Below, one piece after another: positions 17,945 through 27,321 of a DNA stretch of 64,000 nucleotides. The notes beneath the pieces were generated by a model, which saw only the letters and a list, made by a program, of their open reading frames with translations, was not told the DNA's origin and ran no database searches. Origin of the DNA: CAJXVY01 sp965657575. GTDB lineage: Bacteria; Actinomycetota; Actinomycetes; Actinomycetales; Microbacteriaceae. The stretch spans positions 1 to 64,000 of the forward strand of contig CBFHOK010000002.1 of NCBI GenBank assembly GCA_965657575.1. The letters run 5' to 3'. How positions within the stretch are numbered: position 1 is the stretch's first letter; each line of letters opens with the position of its first letter. A program made the position numbers and the translations under genes.

Positions 17945-19984
17945 ATGGTTTCAGATAAGTCTACCCTCCTCCTTATTGACGGACACTCATTGGCCTTCAG
18001 GGCGTTTTATGCATTGAATCCAGAAAGTTTCAAAACCGATGCAGGTCAACACACCAACGCTGTTCACGGCTTCATATCTATGCTTCTCAATATTTTGGAA
18101 AAGCAAAAGCCAACTCACATCGCGGTCGCTTTCGACCTGGGTAGAGAAAGTTTTAGAACTGCGGAGTATCCGGCATACAAGGGCACTCGAGGGGAGACCC
18201 CAGTGGAATTTATCGGCCAGACAGAAATTCTGGCCGAGGTACTTAGTGCCATGGGCATAAAATCCATCACTCGTGAGAACTATGAAGCCGACGACCTCAT
18301 AGCCTCGCTTGTCGAACAGGGGGAGCGGGCAGACATGGACGTTCTGGTGGTTAGCGGGGATAGAGACACATTTCAGCTGATAAGCGATACAACAACGGTT
18401 TTATACCCGGTCAAGGGTGTTTTGAATCTAGCGAGAATGACCGATGAAGCTGTGTATGAAAAATATGGGGTACATGCCAATCAATATCGCGACCTAGCTG
18501 CCCTGGTTGGTGAAACCAGTGATAACCTCCCAGGAGTTCCAGGAGTTGGTCCAAAAACGGCGGCTAAGTGGATACAGGAGTATGGATCATTGGATGCCAT
18601 TTTGGAAAATCGCGATGAAATCGGCGGGAAGGTCGGTGAAAGCCTCAGGGAAAATGTTGACAACGCTTTGCGTAACCAGCGATTGAACCGACTGCTTCGA
18701 GATCTTGATTTTGATTTTGAGGTAACAGATTTGAACTCCCGTTCAGTGGATGAGGAGCAGATAAAGAGCCTTTTTGGAAAGCTGCAGTTCAAAACCCTGC
18801 TCACCAGAGTCCTAAAACTCCGTGGCACAAACGGCTCGCAGGTGAGCACCCTTACAGATCTTGATGAGATAACACCAGCAAAGGTTGAACTCCCTGAGGC
18901 GAAGACTCTCTCAGGTGAGGATATGGTGGCCCAGCTCAATGATTCCATAGCAGCCATTGAAGTTCACTGGAGCGAATCACTTACTGGTTTCAGCGCATTC
19001 AATGGAGAGGGTTTTGTTTGGAATGGCGAGCAGCCAGCGGCGCTAATGAGCTACCTCTCCAGTGAAAGCCCAAAGATTATCTGGAACAGCAAACTTATCG
19101 AGCGAAAACTGATGCTGGACGGCTTCTCGTTAGCTGGGATTGCGGGAGATCCTTTGCTGTCCGCGTACCTGCTTGACCCGGCTGCCAGAGATTATTCAGT
19201 TGAGCAGCTTGCGCAACAACACTTTGATTACGAGGTTGCGGAACAGACACTTATTGACACATCCAATCCCACTGAGCTGACCTACTTGATCTGGAGACTA
19301 AATGAGTTTCTGAATTCTAAGTTAGAGAAAACATCGCAGCTTCGGGTCTTGACCGATATCGAACTTCCTGCCAGCAGGTCCCTGGCCGCAATGGAGACAA
19401 ATGGCATCAAACTCGATATAGAGCAGCTTGATAGTTTCCGGGAGGAGTTGTCCACAGAGGTCAATTCCATTGCCAAAGAGGCCTTTGAAATCATCGGTCA
19501 AGAAATCAACCTCTCCAGCCCGAAGCAGCTTCAGAAGGTGCTTTTTGAAGATCTGGGGATGACTGGAACAAAAGCTGTAAAGACTGGCTTTTCAACCAAT
19601 GCCGAGGCACTAGCAACTCTTTATGAACAGACCGAGCATCCGTTTTTGGAAAAATTACTTTCTCACCGCGAGGTGAACAAGACAAAGCAGATTGCTGNNN
19701 NNNNNNNNNNNNNNNNNNNNNNNNNNNNNNNNNNNNNNNNNNNNNNNNNNNNNNNNNNNNNNNNNNNNNNNNNNNNNNNNNNNNNNNNNNNNACGGAAAT
19801 CGCACACATGAAATCGAGGATGCTACTCCAAGTTCACGATGAGCTGGTGTTTGAGGTGTATCCGGGGGAGCGCGAGGAGCTTACGGGCCTAGTTACAAAG
19901 GTTATGAGCGAAGCCGCCTCACTCAGTGTTCCGCTGGAGGTTCAGGTTGGTTTCGGGGCGAACTGGGATGAAGCGGGCCATTGA
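17945..19984 (+). CDS. polA: DNA polymerase I (interrupted by an assembly gap)
   Basis: The N-terminal 5'-3' exonuclease/FEN domain (LLIDGHSLAFRAF, YEADDLIASL, VSGDRDTFQL, GVPGVGPKTAA) spans about residues 1-290. The middle 3'-5' exonuclease-like domain lacks the acidic residues of an active proofreading site, as in other actinobacterial PolA. The polymerase domain is broken by N at 19698-19792 just after LSHREVNKTKQIA; after the gap the frame resumes with MLLQVHDELVFEV, the motif C region. Fingers, motif A and motif B are therefore hidden. The apparent length of 679 codons is about 200 short of the family, so the gene is probably intact and the gap undersized. The TGA overlaps the next gene's TTG. 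Confidence 0.92.
   Translation: MVSDKSTLLLIDGHSLAFRAFYALNPESFKTDAGQHTNAVHGFISMLLNILEKQKPTHIAVAFDLGRESFRTAEYPAYKGTRGETPVEFIGQTEILAEVLSAMGIKSITRENYEADDLIASLVEQGERADMDVLVVSGDRDTFQLISDTTTVLYPVKGVLNLARMTDEAVYEKYGVHANQYRDLAALVGETSDNLPGVPGVGPKTAAKWIQEYGSLDAILENRDEIGGKVGESLRENVDNALRNQRLNRLLRDLDFDFEVTDLNSRSVDEEQIKSLFGKLQFKTLLTRVLKLRGTNGSQVSTLTDLDEITPAKVELPEAKTLSGEDMVAQLNDSIAAIEVHWSESLTGFSAFNGEGFVWNGEQPAALMSYLSSESPKIIWNSKLIERKLMLDGFSLAGIAGDPLLSAYLLDPAARDYSVEQLAQQHFDYEVAEQTLIDTSNPTELTYLIWRLNEFLNSKLEKTSQLRVLTDIELPASRSLAAMETNGIKLDIEQLDSFREELSTEVNSIAKEAFEIIGQEINLSSPKQLQKVLFEDLGMTGTKAVKTGFSTNAEALATLYEQTEHPFLEKLLSHREVNKTKQIAXXXXXXXXXXXXXXXXXXXXXXXXXXXXXXXXTEIAHMKSRMLLQVHDELVFEVYPGEREELTGLVTKVMSEAASLSVPLEVQVGFGANWDEAGH
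19698..19792. other. assembly gap (95 N)
   Basis: A run of 95 undetermined bases lies inside polA. The flanks are in the same frame only because the placeholder happens to complete a multiple of three; by comparison with polymerase I from other bacteria about 700 bases should lie here. Confidence 0.98.
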
Positions 19985-20226
19985 ATCGTTTTGAAGTCAC
20001 GGTGAACCTGGCCGAGGGCTTACACACCAGACCAGCCTCAGAGATAGCTGATATTTGCGCCGAGGTAAATGGAAAGCTTGTTTCCCAGAATGGCGAAGCA
20101 GATCTTTCAAGCATTTTGTCTCTAATGACTCTTGGGGTTCAAAAGGGTGAAATTGTTTTTATTGAACTGGAAGTTGATTCCAAGCCAGATCTGATTGAGT
20201 CAATCAGAAATATATTGGAGGGCTGA
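19981..20226 (+). CDS. ptsH: HPr-like phosphocarrier protein
   Basis: An 81-residue HPr-fold protein. The active-site histidine is in LHTRPAS (about residue 15) and the regulatory-serine region reads SSILSLMTLGV (about residues 42-52), which is close to the usual KSIL-LM-LG pattern. HPr passes phosphate from enzyme I to sugar-specific EIIA proteins. It begins with TTG inside the polA stop (TTGA, 4-nt overlap) without a strong SD. No enzyme I or EII gene is in the window, so whether it works in sugar uptake or only in regulation is open. Confidence 0.8.
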   Translation: MNRFEVTVNLAEGLHTRPASEIADICAEVNGKLVSQNGEADLSSILSLMTLGVQKGEIVFIELEVDSKPDLIESIRNILEG

Positions 20227-20231
20227 ACATA

Positions 20232-20260
20232 TTGCCCTGGAGCCAAATAGTGGCTAAGAT
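20232..20260 (+). promoter_or_regulatory. putative rpsA promoter
   Basis: TTGCCC at 20232-20237 and TAAGAT at 20255-20260 are spaced by exactly 17 nt, a good match to a housekeeping actinobacterial promoter. It would give a 5' leader of about 70 nt before the rpsA ATG. Confidence 0.55.
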
Positions 20261-20290
20261 TCTAGAGGCTTTGCCAACCCCATGTCCATC

Positions 20291-20304
20291 GCCGAGAAAT
20301 CGGC
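20291..20304 (+). other. GNRA-capped hairpin in the rpsA leader
   Basis: GCCGA and TCGGC form a 5-bp stem around a GAAA tetraloop. It sits about 34 nt before the rpsA start codon in the predicted leader RNA. It might take part in feedback control by ribosomal protein S1, but this is inference. Confidence 0.4.
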
Positions 20305-20337
20305 CCGAGTAAAAATTAAAACGGAGTACATATCTCT

Positions 20338-21777
20338 ATGTCATCAAAACCAGCTGCCAACTCAATCACAGTAAACGACATCGGAAGCGCTGAAGACTTC
20401 CTAAAGGCAGTTGAGGAAACACTTAAGTTTTTCAACGACGGCGACCTCATTGAAGGAACCGTTGTAAAAATCGACCGCGACGAGGTGCTACTCGACGTTG
20501 GATACAAAACCGAGGGTGTAATTCCCTCCCGTGAGCTTTCAATCCGCCAGGATGCTAACCCGGACGAAATCGTCAATGTTGGCGACAAGATTGAAGCACT
20601 TGTCTTGCAGAAGGAAGACAAAGAAGGTCGTCTTATTCTTTCCAAGAAGCGTGCCCAGTATGAGCGCGCATGGGGAGATGTTGAGAAGATCAAGGAAGCA
20701 GACGGTGTTGTCAAAGGTGTAGTTATCGAGATTGTCAAGGGTGGACTCATCGTTGACATCGGACTTCGCGGATTCCTTCCTGCATCACTAATTGAACTTC
20801 GTAGAGTCCGTGACCTAGCTCCTTACCTCGGTGAAGAGATGGATGCGAAAATCCTAGAGCTAGACAAAAACCGCAACAACGTTGTTCTAAGCCGCAGAGC
20901 ACTCCTAGAGGAATCACAGTCAGCCTCACGTTCGACTCTTCTGAACGATCTGGCCAAGGGTCAGGTACGAACAGGAACTGTTTCCTCAATCGTAAACTTC
21001 GGAGCCTTTATCGACCTTGGTGGTGTTGATGGTCTAGTTCACGTAAGTGAGTTGAGCTGGAAGCACATCGACCACGCAAGCGAAGTTGTTGAGGTAGGCC
21101 AGGAAGTTACAGTCGAGGTTTTGGAAATTGACAACGACAGAGAGCGTGTTTCACTCTCGTTGAAGGCAACCCAGGAAGACCCTTGGCAGCTGTTCGCCAG
21201 AACCCACGCAATTGGTCAGTACACACCTGGAAAGATCACCAAGATTGTTCCATTCGGTGCGTTTGTCCGAGTTGCAGACGGTATCGAGGGGCTGGTTCAC
21301 ATCTCAGAGCTATCCAGCAAGCACATCGAGCACGCTGACCAGGTGGTTGACGTAAACCAGGAAGTGTTTGTGAAGTTGATTGACATCGACCTGGAGCGTC
21401 GTCGCATTAGCCTGAGCCTGAAGCAAGCCAGCGAAGAGGTGGATCCAGATGGAGCAGACTTCAACCCGGTTCTTTACGGCATGAGTGCTGAGTACGACGA
21501 CAAGGGAAATTACAAATACCCTGAAGGCTTCGACCCAGAGACAAACGAGTGGAAGGCTGGCTATGAAGAAGCCAGAACCAAGTGGGAAGCCGAGTACTCA
21601 CAGGCTCAGCAGCGTTGGGAACTTCACAAAACTCAGGTCAAGCAAATCAACGAAAGATTGGCCAACGTCCCAGAGACAGCACCAGTTCAGTCCGAGTCAA
21701 GTAGTTCCGAGGCAGGAACCTTGGCTGAGGACGAGTCGCTGGCAGCTCTGAGGGACAAGCTCAGCCAGGGAGAATAA
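20338..21777 (+). CDS. rpsA: 30S ribosomal protein S1
   Basis: RpsA (479 residues) has four S1 RNA-binding domains at about residues 34-105, 121-190, 206-276 and 291-362, each with the OB-fold pattern (for example GTVSSIVNFGAFIDLGG and GKITKIVPFGAFVRVADG). A charged C-terminal extension of about 110 residues follows, typical of actinobacterial S1. It binds mRNA to the 30S subunit during initiation. The gene has its own putative promoter and structured leader. The SD is ACGGAG, about 10 nt before ATG. coaE follows after 6 nt. Confidence 0.97.
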   Translation: MSSKPAANSITVNDIGSAEDFLKAVEETLKFFNDGDLIEGTVVKIDRDEVLLDVGYKTEGVIPSRELSIRQDANPDEIVNVGDKIEALVLQKEDKEGRLILSKKRAQYERAWGDVEKIKEADGVVKGVVIEIVKGGLIVDIGLRGFLPASLIELRRVRDLAPYLGEEMDAKILELDKNRNNVVLSRRALLEESQSASRSTLLNDLAKGQVRTGTVSSIVNFGAFIDLGGVDGLVHVSELSWKHIDHASEVVEVGQEVTVEVLEIDNDRERVSLSLKATQEDPWQLFARTHAIGQYTPGKITKIVPFGAFVRVADGIEGLVHISELSSKHIEHADQVVDVNQEVFVKLIDIDLERRRISLSLKQASEEVDPDGADFNPVLYGMSAEYDDKGNYKYPEGFDPETNEWKAGYEEARTKWEAEYSQAQQRWELHKTQVKQINERLANVPETAPVQSESSSSEAGTLAEDESLAALRDKLSQGE

Positions 21778-21783
21778 ACTCTT

Positions 21784-22395
21784 ATGGCAGATCTCCTGGT
21801 CGCTTTGACCGGTGGAATTGCCAGCGGTAAATCAACTGTTGCCCAGATTTTTGACGATCTAGGTGCTTTGGTAATTGATTCAGACCAAATTGCGCGTGAT
21901 GTTGTGCTGCCTGGATCAACAGGAGCCGCGCAGCTTAGAGATTCATTTGGCGATGAGGTTTTCATCGATGATGTTTTAGACCGCAAAAAGCTTGCGGCGA
22001 TTGTCTTCAATGACCAACAAAAACGTGCACAGTTGGAATCAATTCTTCATCCATTGATTCAAAAGCGCTCATCTGAGTTGTTTGACGAAGAACCCGGAGT
22101 TGTTGTTTACCAAATACCGCTTCTTGTTGAATCTGGCAACAATTACGACTTTGACACGGTTATTACAGTCGAGGCAGACGACCACACAAGGATTCAAAGA
22201 CTGAGGGAATACAGGTCCATGACTGAATCTGAGGCTAGGTCTCGAATTGCTGCCCAGGCAGACAGGGCTAGTCGCGAGCAGCTGGCTGATTTCGTAATCG
22301 ACAGCAACTGCTCGCTTATCGAATTAGAGCAGCAGGTTGCCAAAATATGGGGGGACCTTATGGAAATGAAGAATCGCAAATTAGGGTTTAGCTAA
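21784..22395 (+). CDS. coaE: dephospho-CoA kinase
   Basis: CoaE (203 residues) phosphorylates the ribose 3' hydroxyl of dephospho-CoA, the last step of coenzyme A synthesis. The Walker A loop is LTGGIASGKST at residues 8-18, followed by the Asp in VIDSDQIARDV and the lid region with RIQRLREYRSM. It lies between rpsA and uvrB, the usual actinobacterial order, with no long C-terminal UPF0157 fusion seen in mycobacterial CoaE. There is no close SD, so it may depend on read-through from rpsA. Confidence 0.95.
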   Translation: MADLLVALTGGIASGKSTVAQIFDDLGALVIDSDQIARDVVLPGSTGAAQLRDSFGDEVFIDDVLDRKKLAAIVFNDQQKRAQLESILHPLIQKRSSELFDEEPGVVVYQIPLLVESGNNYDFDTVITVEADDHTRIQRLREYRSMTESEARSRIAAQADRASREQLADFVIDSNCSLIELEQQVAKIWGDLMEMKNRKLGFS

Positions 22396-22397
22396 GG

Positions 22398-24470
22398 GTG
22401 GAGCCTCGCAGAGAATATAAGCCATTCAAGGTTGTCAGTGAATATGAACCTAGCGGGGATCAGCCAAAGGCGATTGCAGAGCTTGCCAAAAGACTCAATG
22501 ACGGTGAGACCGATGTTGTTTTGCTTGGCGCCACCGGAACTGGAAAAAGTGCGACAACAGCTTGGTTGATTGAGAAACTTCAGAGACCGACTCTAATTTT
22601 GGCTCATAACAAGACTCTGGCTGCCCAGTTGGCAAATGAGTTCAAGCAAATGTTTCCTGAAAATGCCGTTGAATACTTCGTTAGCTACTACGACTACTAT
22701 CAGCCGGAAGCATACGTGCCACAGTCAGACACCTTTATCGAAAAAGACGCAACCATCAACGAAGAGGTTGAAAGGCTGCGCTATTCAGCAACAATGTCTC
22801 TACTGAGCCGAAGAGACGTGATTGTTGTCTCAACAGTTAGCTGTATCTATGGTCTGGGGGCTCCAAAAGAATATCTCGGTCAGGCAGTGGCACTGCATGT
22901 TGGGCAAAACATTGACAGAGATCAACTGATTCGCCAGTTTGTTGAGATTCAGTATCAGCGAAACGACATCGACTTCTCTCGCGGAAACTTTAGGGTCAAG
23001 GGAGACACGGTAGAAATTATCGCCGTCTATGACGAGCAGGCCACTCGAATAGAGTTCTTTGGCGATGAAATTGAAAAGATTTACAACATTCACCCACTCA
23101 CCGGCGAGGTCCTAAACGAACTGGATACAGTCGCCATTTTTCCGGCCAGCTACTACGTAGCGCCTGCAGAACGCATGGGCAAAGCCATTGAAGCTATCGA
23201 GGAAGAGCTTGAGGTAAGGCATAAAGAACTAGAGACTCAGGGAAAACTGCTAGAGGCCCAAAGAATCAAGATGCGAACCAATTTCGACCTGGAAATGATT
23301 CGCGAACTTGGCTTTTGCTCAGGGATCGAAAACTATTCACGACACATCGACGGAAGAGAAAAGGGAGACCCACCAAGCTGTCTGCTGGATTATTTCCCAG
23401 ATGACTTCATAACTGTCATCGACGAGTCGCATGTTACAGTTCCGCAGGTCGGAGGGATGTATGAGGGGGATGCATCAAGAAAACGAACTCTTGTTGAGCA
23501 CGGATTCAGGCTTCCATCCGCTTTAGATAACAGACCGTTGAGATTTGATGAATTCTTAGAAAGAACCGGTCAAACGGTTTATTTGTCTGCGACTCCAGCT
23601 AAGTATGAGCTTCAGAAAAGTGATGGTTACGTTGAGCAGATCATTCGACCCACTGGCCTGGTTGACCCAAAGCTCGTTGTGAAGCCTGCAAAGGGTCAGA
23701 TAGATGACCTTCTCGAAGAAGTCAGAAAGCGTGCCGAGAGAAACGAGAGGGTTTTGGTTACAACCCTCACAAAGAAACTGGCCGAAGAGCTGACAGACTT
23801 CTTCACCGAGGCTGGTGTTAGGGTTCGCTACCTCCACAGCGATGTGGACACTCTGCGACGAGTGGAACTCCTCAGAGAGCTAAGGCAGGGCATTTACGAC
23901 GTTTTGATTGGTATCAACCTACTAAGAGAGGGTCTGGATCTGCCAGAAGTGTCACTTGTATCTATCCTGGACGCCGACAAAGAGGGCTTTCTAAGGTCAA
24001 CATCCTCACTGATTCAAACAATTGGTAGGGCTGCCAGAAACGTCAACGGTGAAGTGCATCTGTATGCAGACAAAATAACCGATTCGATGAAGCGGGCAAT
24101 GGATGAAACCGAACGCAGGCGAGCCAAGCAAATTGAATACAACAAGCTAAATGGCATCGATCCAACACCGCTGAGAAAGCAGATCTCTGACATCACAGAT
24201 CAGTTAGCCAGGGAACAGGCTGACACAGAAAGTCTTTTGGAAAGTCTCCGCTATGAACCGAAGCGCAAAAGTTCAAAAGAGCCTATGCGAGGGAGGAACA
24301 GCATTGCTGGTGCGGGTAAGACACAGCTACTGGAGACAATCGCTGAACTTGATGCACAAATGAGATCGGCTGCCGATGAACTACAATTCGAACTGGCCGC
24401 CCGAATTCGAGACGAAATTAGTGAACTCAAGCGCGAGGTAAGGCAGATGGAATCTGCTGGACACGCATAA
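22398..24470 (+). CDS. uvrB: excinuclease ABC subunit B
   Basis: UvrB (690 residues, GTG start) is the damage-verifying helicase-like subunit of nucleotide excision repair. Walker A is GATGTGKSAT (about residue 46), the beta-hairpin that probes DNA lies in YFVSYYDYYQPEAY, motif II is DESHVT, and motif VI is QTIGRAARN. A C-terminal UVR domain (QMRSAADELQFELAARIRDE) contacts UvrC. It is 2 nt after coaE and 7 nt before uvrA, so the three uvr genes form one operon; their contiguity is typical of actinobacteria only in part of the phylum. Confidence 0.97.
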   Translation: MEPRREYKPFKVVSEYEPSGDQPKAIAELAKRLNDGETDVVLLGATGTGKSATTAWLIEKLQRPTLILAHNKTLAAQLANEFKQMFPENAVEYFVSYYDYYQPEAYVPQSDTFIEKDATINEEVERLRYSATMSLLSRRDVIVVSTVSCIYGLGAPKEYLGQAVALHVGQNIDRDQLIRQFVEIQYQRNDIDFSRGNFRVKGDTVEIIAVYDEQATRIEFFGDEIEKIYNIHPLTGEVLNELDTVAIFPASYYVAPAERMGKAIEAIEEELEVRHKELETQGKLLEAQRIKMRTNFDLEMIRELGFCSGIENYSRHIDGREKGDPPSCLLDYFPDDFITVIDESHVTVPQVGGMYEGDASRKRTLVEHGFRLPSALDNRPLRFDEFLERTGQTVYLSATPAKYELQKSDGYVEQIIRPTGLVDPKLVVKPAKGQIDDLLEEVRKRAERNERVLVTTLTKKLAEELTDFFTEAGVRVRYLHSDVDTLRRVELLRELRQGIYDVLIGINLLREGLDLPEVSLVSILDADKEGFLRSTSSLIQTIGRAARNVNGEVHLYADKITDSMKRAMDETERRRAKQIEYNKLNGIDPTPLRKQISDITDQLAREQADTESLLESLRYEPKRKSSKEPMRGRNSIAGAGKTQLLETIAELDAQMRSAADELQFELAARIRDEISELKREVRQMESAGHA

Positions 24471-24477
24471 GGACAAA

Positions 24478-27321
24478 ATGCACATAGAAAAACCAAAGGG
24501 GAGTGTCCTGCACGTCAAGGGCGCCAGGGTTCACAACCTAAAAAACATTGATTTAGAGATACCTAAGGACAAACTGGTTGTATTCACGGGCCTCAGCGGC
24601 TCGGGCAAATCCTCACTAGCGTTTGACACCATCTTTGCTGAAGGTCAGAGGAGATACGTAGAGTCACTGAGTGCTTATGCGAGGCAATTTCTAGGTCAGG
24701 TGGACAGACCGGATGTTGATTTTATTGAAGGTCTTTCTCCTGCAGTATCAATCGATCAGAAATCAACCAACCGAAACCCCCGTTCTACTGTTGGAACAAT
24801 CACTGAAATACACGATTACCTGAGGCTTTTGTGGTCAAGAATAGGGACCCCTCACTGTCACCAGTGCGGTGAGGTGATATCAAGACAGACCCCGCAACAA
24901 ATCGTCGATCAGCTTTTGAACGAGAAAGACGGCACCAGGTTTCTGGTGCTTGCGCCAATAGTGCAGCAGAAAAAGGGTGAGTTTGCCGATCTGTTCTCCT
25001 CTTTGCAAGCCCAGGGATACGCTCGAGCGATTGTTGATGGTGAGCAGGTTGTTTTGGCTGAAGCAAAACCCCTAAAGAAGTCTTTCAAGCACGACATCAG
25101 TGTGGTTGTCGACCGCATGGTTATTCGCGAGGACATAACCAACAGACTGACCGACTCAATTGAAACCGCTCTAAACCTGGCTGAGGGACGAGTTGTAATT
25201 GACTTTATTGACCTCGAAACAAAAAGGACCTTCAGCGAAAACCTCAGTTGCCCAAACCAACACGAATTGGCACTAACGGATATTGAACCCAGAACCTTCA
25301 GTTTCAATGCCCCCTTCGGTGCCTGTCCCGAGTGCTCAGGTCTTGGCGTGAAAATGGCCGTGGATCCAGAGTTGGTAATCGGCGACCCCGGAAAAACTTT
25401 GACTGAGGGAGCCATTATTCCCTGGTCAACCCAGGGAAAAGGTTTATATAACTACTTTGTGAGATTGCTCAAAGGCCTGGCTGATGATTTGGATTTCGAT
25501 CTTGAGACCCCTTGGGAGAAGCTCCCTGAAGAGGTTAGGGATGCGATTTTGTTTGGCAACGATTTCAAGGTTCAGGTCAGATGGCGCTCTCGCTACGGAC
25601 GTGAAATGCGCTACACAAGTGGTTTTGAAGGTGTATTGCCCTACGTAGAACGCAAATACAACGAAACCGACAGCGACTACATGCGTGGCAAATATGCAGG
25701 ATACCTACGCGAGATTCCCTGCCCTGAGTGCGAAGGTGCACGACTAAGGCCAGAGGTATTGGCTGTCAAGGTTGCGGATAATTCGATTCACGATGTCGTG
25801 AAATCCAGCCTGGTTGAAACCTACGAGTTTTTCAATTCGCTAAAGCTCAGTGAGAAGGATGCCAAGATTGCAGGACAGGTTCTCAGGGAGATCAAGGCTC
25901 GTCTAGAGTTTCTGCTTTCTGTCGGTCTTGGCTATCTCAACCTCGAGCGAAGCGCTGGCTCCTTGTCCGGTGGAGAGGCTCAGAGAATCCGATTGGCAAC
26001 TCAGATAGGTGCTGGACTGACTGGGGTTTTATATGTTCTGGACGAACCGAGTATTGGTTTACATCAAAGAGACAATAGAAGGCTTATCCAGACCCTCGAA
26101 AGACTCAGGGACTTGGGGAACACGCTAATAGTTGTAGAGCACGATGAGGATACGATAGTCGCTGCTGACTGGCTGGTTGATATCGGTCCTACAGCGGGAG
26201 TGGGTGGAGGAGAAGTTGTCCACAGCGGAAGCTATAAATCGATTCTCAAAAACACAGACTCGCTCACCGGCAAGTATCTCTCTAGAGAACTAGAGATAAA
26301 AACACCTTCGAAGAGAAGAAAGCCCAAGCCCGAGAAACTCAAAGTAGTTGGGGCAAAAGCAAACAATCTCAAAAATGTTGATGTTAGTTTCCCACTGGGA
26401 GTCCTAACCTCAGTCACCGGGGTTAGTGGAAGCGGTAAGTCATCACTTGTAAATGATGTACTTTATAAAACCCTTGCCAATTCTCTAAATAGGGCAAAGC
26501 TGGTGCCAGGCAAACATGTTCGAGTTGAAGGCGTTGAGAACCTAGACAAAGTTGTTCACGTGGATCAAAATCCGATTGGTAGAACTCCACGAAGCAACCC
26601 AGCTACCTACACTGGTGTTTTTGATAACATCCGAAAGCTCTTTGCCGACACCCAAGAAGCAAAGGTGCGCGGCTACCAGCAGGGCAGGTTTAGTTTCAAT
26701 GTCAAGGGCGGCAGGTGTGAAACCTGCAGCGGAGATGGAACACTCAGAATTGAAATGAACTTTCTACCCGATGTCTATGTAGTTTGCGAAGACTGCAAGG
26801 GAGCTAGATACAACAGAGAGACACTGCAGGTTCACTACAAGGGCAAAAACATCTCTGATGTTCTAGAGATGCCGATAGCTGAAGCAGCGGAGTTCTTCAA
26901 GCCAATTAGTTCCATTGCAAGATACCTGGAAACACTTGTTGAGGTTGGTTTGGGTTATGTCAGATTGGGACAGAGTGCAACGACTCTTTCCGGGGGCGAG
27001 GCGCAAAGGGTAAAACTTGCAACCGAACTGCAAAAACGAAGCAATGGTCGGAGTATTTATGTCCTCGATGAGCCAACAACGGGTCTTCACTTCGAAGATG
27101 TTCAGAAACTGCTTTCTGTTCTAAACAGCTTGGTTGATAAGGGAAACACCGTTGTCGTAATTGAGCACAACCTGGATGTCATTCGTTCATCGGATTGGGT
27201 GATCGACATGGGCCCGGAGGGTGGAGACGGGGGAGGAATTGTGGTCGCACAGGGCACTCCTGAAAAGGTTAGCAAGGTAGCAGGCTCCCACACCGGAGAG
27301 TTCCTAGCTGAGATTCTCTGA
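24478..27321 (+). CDS. uvrA: excinuclease ABC subunit A
   Basis: UvrA (947 residues) is the damage-scanning ABC ATPase dimer of excision repair. Both nucleotide-binding domains are complete: Walker A loops FTGLSGSGKSSLAFD and VTGVSGSGKSSLVND, and signature motifs SLSGGEAQRIRLAT and TLSGGEAQRVKLAT with DEPSIGLH and DEPTTGLH. Zinc-site cysteine pairs are seen (CHQCGE, CPECSG, CPECEG, CETCSG with CEDCKG). The ATG follows an AAGGA SD. The TGA stop shares one base with the uvrC ATG. Confidence 0.98.
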   Translation: MHIEKPKGSVLHVKGARVHNLKNIDLEIPKDKLVVFTGLSGSGKSSLAFDTIFAEGQRRYVESLSAYARQFLGQVDRPDVDFIEGLSPAVSIDQKSTNRNPRSTVGTITEIHDYLRLLWSRIGTPHCHQCGEVISRQTPQQIVDQLLNEKDGTRFLVLAPIVQQKKGEFADLFSSLQAQGYARAIVDGEQVVLAEAKPLKKSFKHDISVVVDRMVIREDITNRLTDSIETALNLAEGRVVIDFIDLETKRTFSENLSCPNQHELALTDIEPRTFSFNAPFGACPECSGLGVKMAVDPELVIGDPGKTLTEGAIIPWSTQGKGLYNYFVRLLKGLADDLDFDLETPWEKLPEEVRDAILFGNDFKVQVRWRSRYGREMRYTSGFEGVLPYVERKYNETDSDYMRGKYAGYLREIPCPECEGARLRPEVLAVKVADNSIHDVVKSSLVETYEFFNSLKLSEKDAKIAGQVLREIKARLEFLLSVGLGYLNLERSAGSLSGGEAQRIRLATQIGAGLTGVLYVLDEPSIGLHQRDNRRLIQTLERLRDLGNTLIVVEHDEDTIVAADWLVDIGPTAGVGGGEVVHSGSYKSILKNTDSLTGKYLSRELEIKTPSKRRKPKPEKLKVVGAKANNLKNVDVSFPLGVLTSVTGVSGSGKSSLVNDVLYKTLANSLNRAKLVPGKHVRVEGVENLDKVVHVDQNPIGRTPRSNPATYTGVFDNIRKLFADTQEAKVRGYQQGRFSFNVKGGRCETCSGDGTLRIEMNFLPDVYVVCEDCKGARYNRETLQVHYKGKNISDVLEMPIAEAAEFFKPISSIARYLETLVEVGLGYVRLGQSATTLSGGEAQRVKLATELQKRSNGRSIYVLDEPTTGLHFEDVQKLLSVLNSLVDKGNTVVVIEHNLDVIRSSDWVIDMGPEGGDGGGIVVAQGTPEKVSKVAGSHTGEFLAEIL

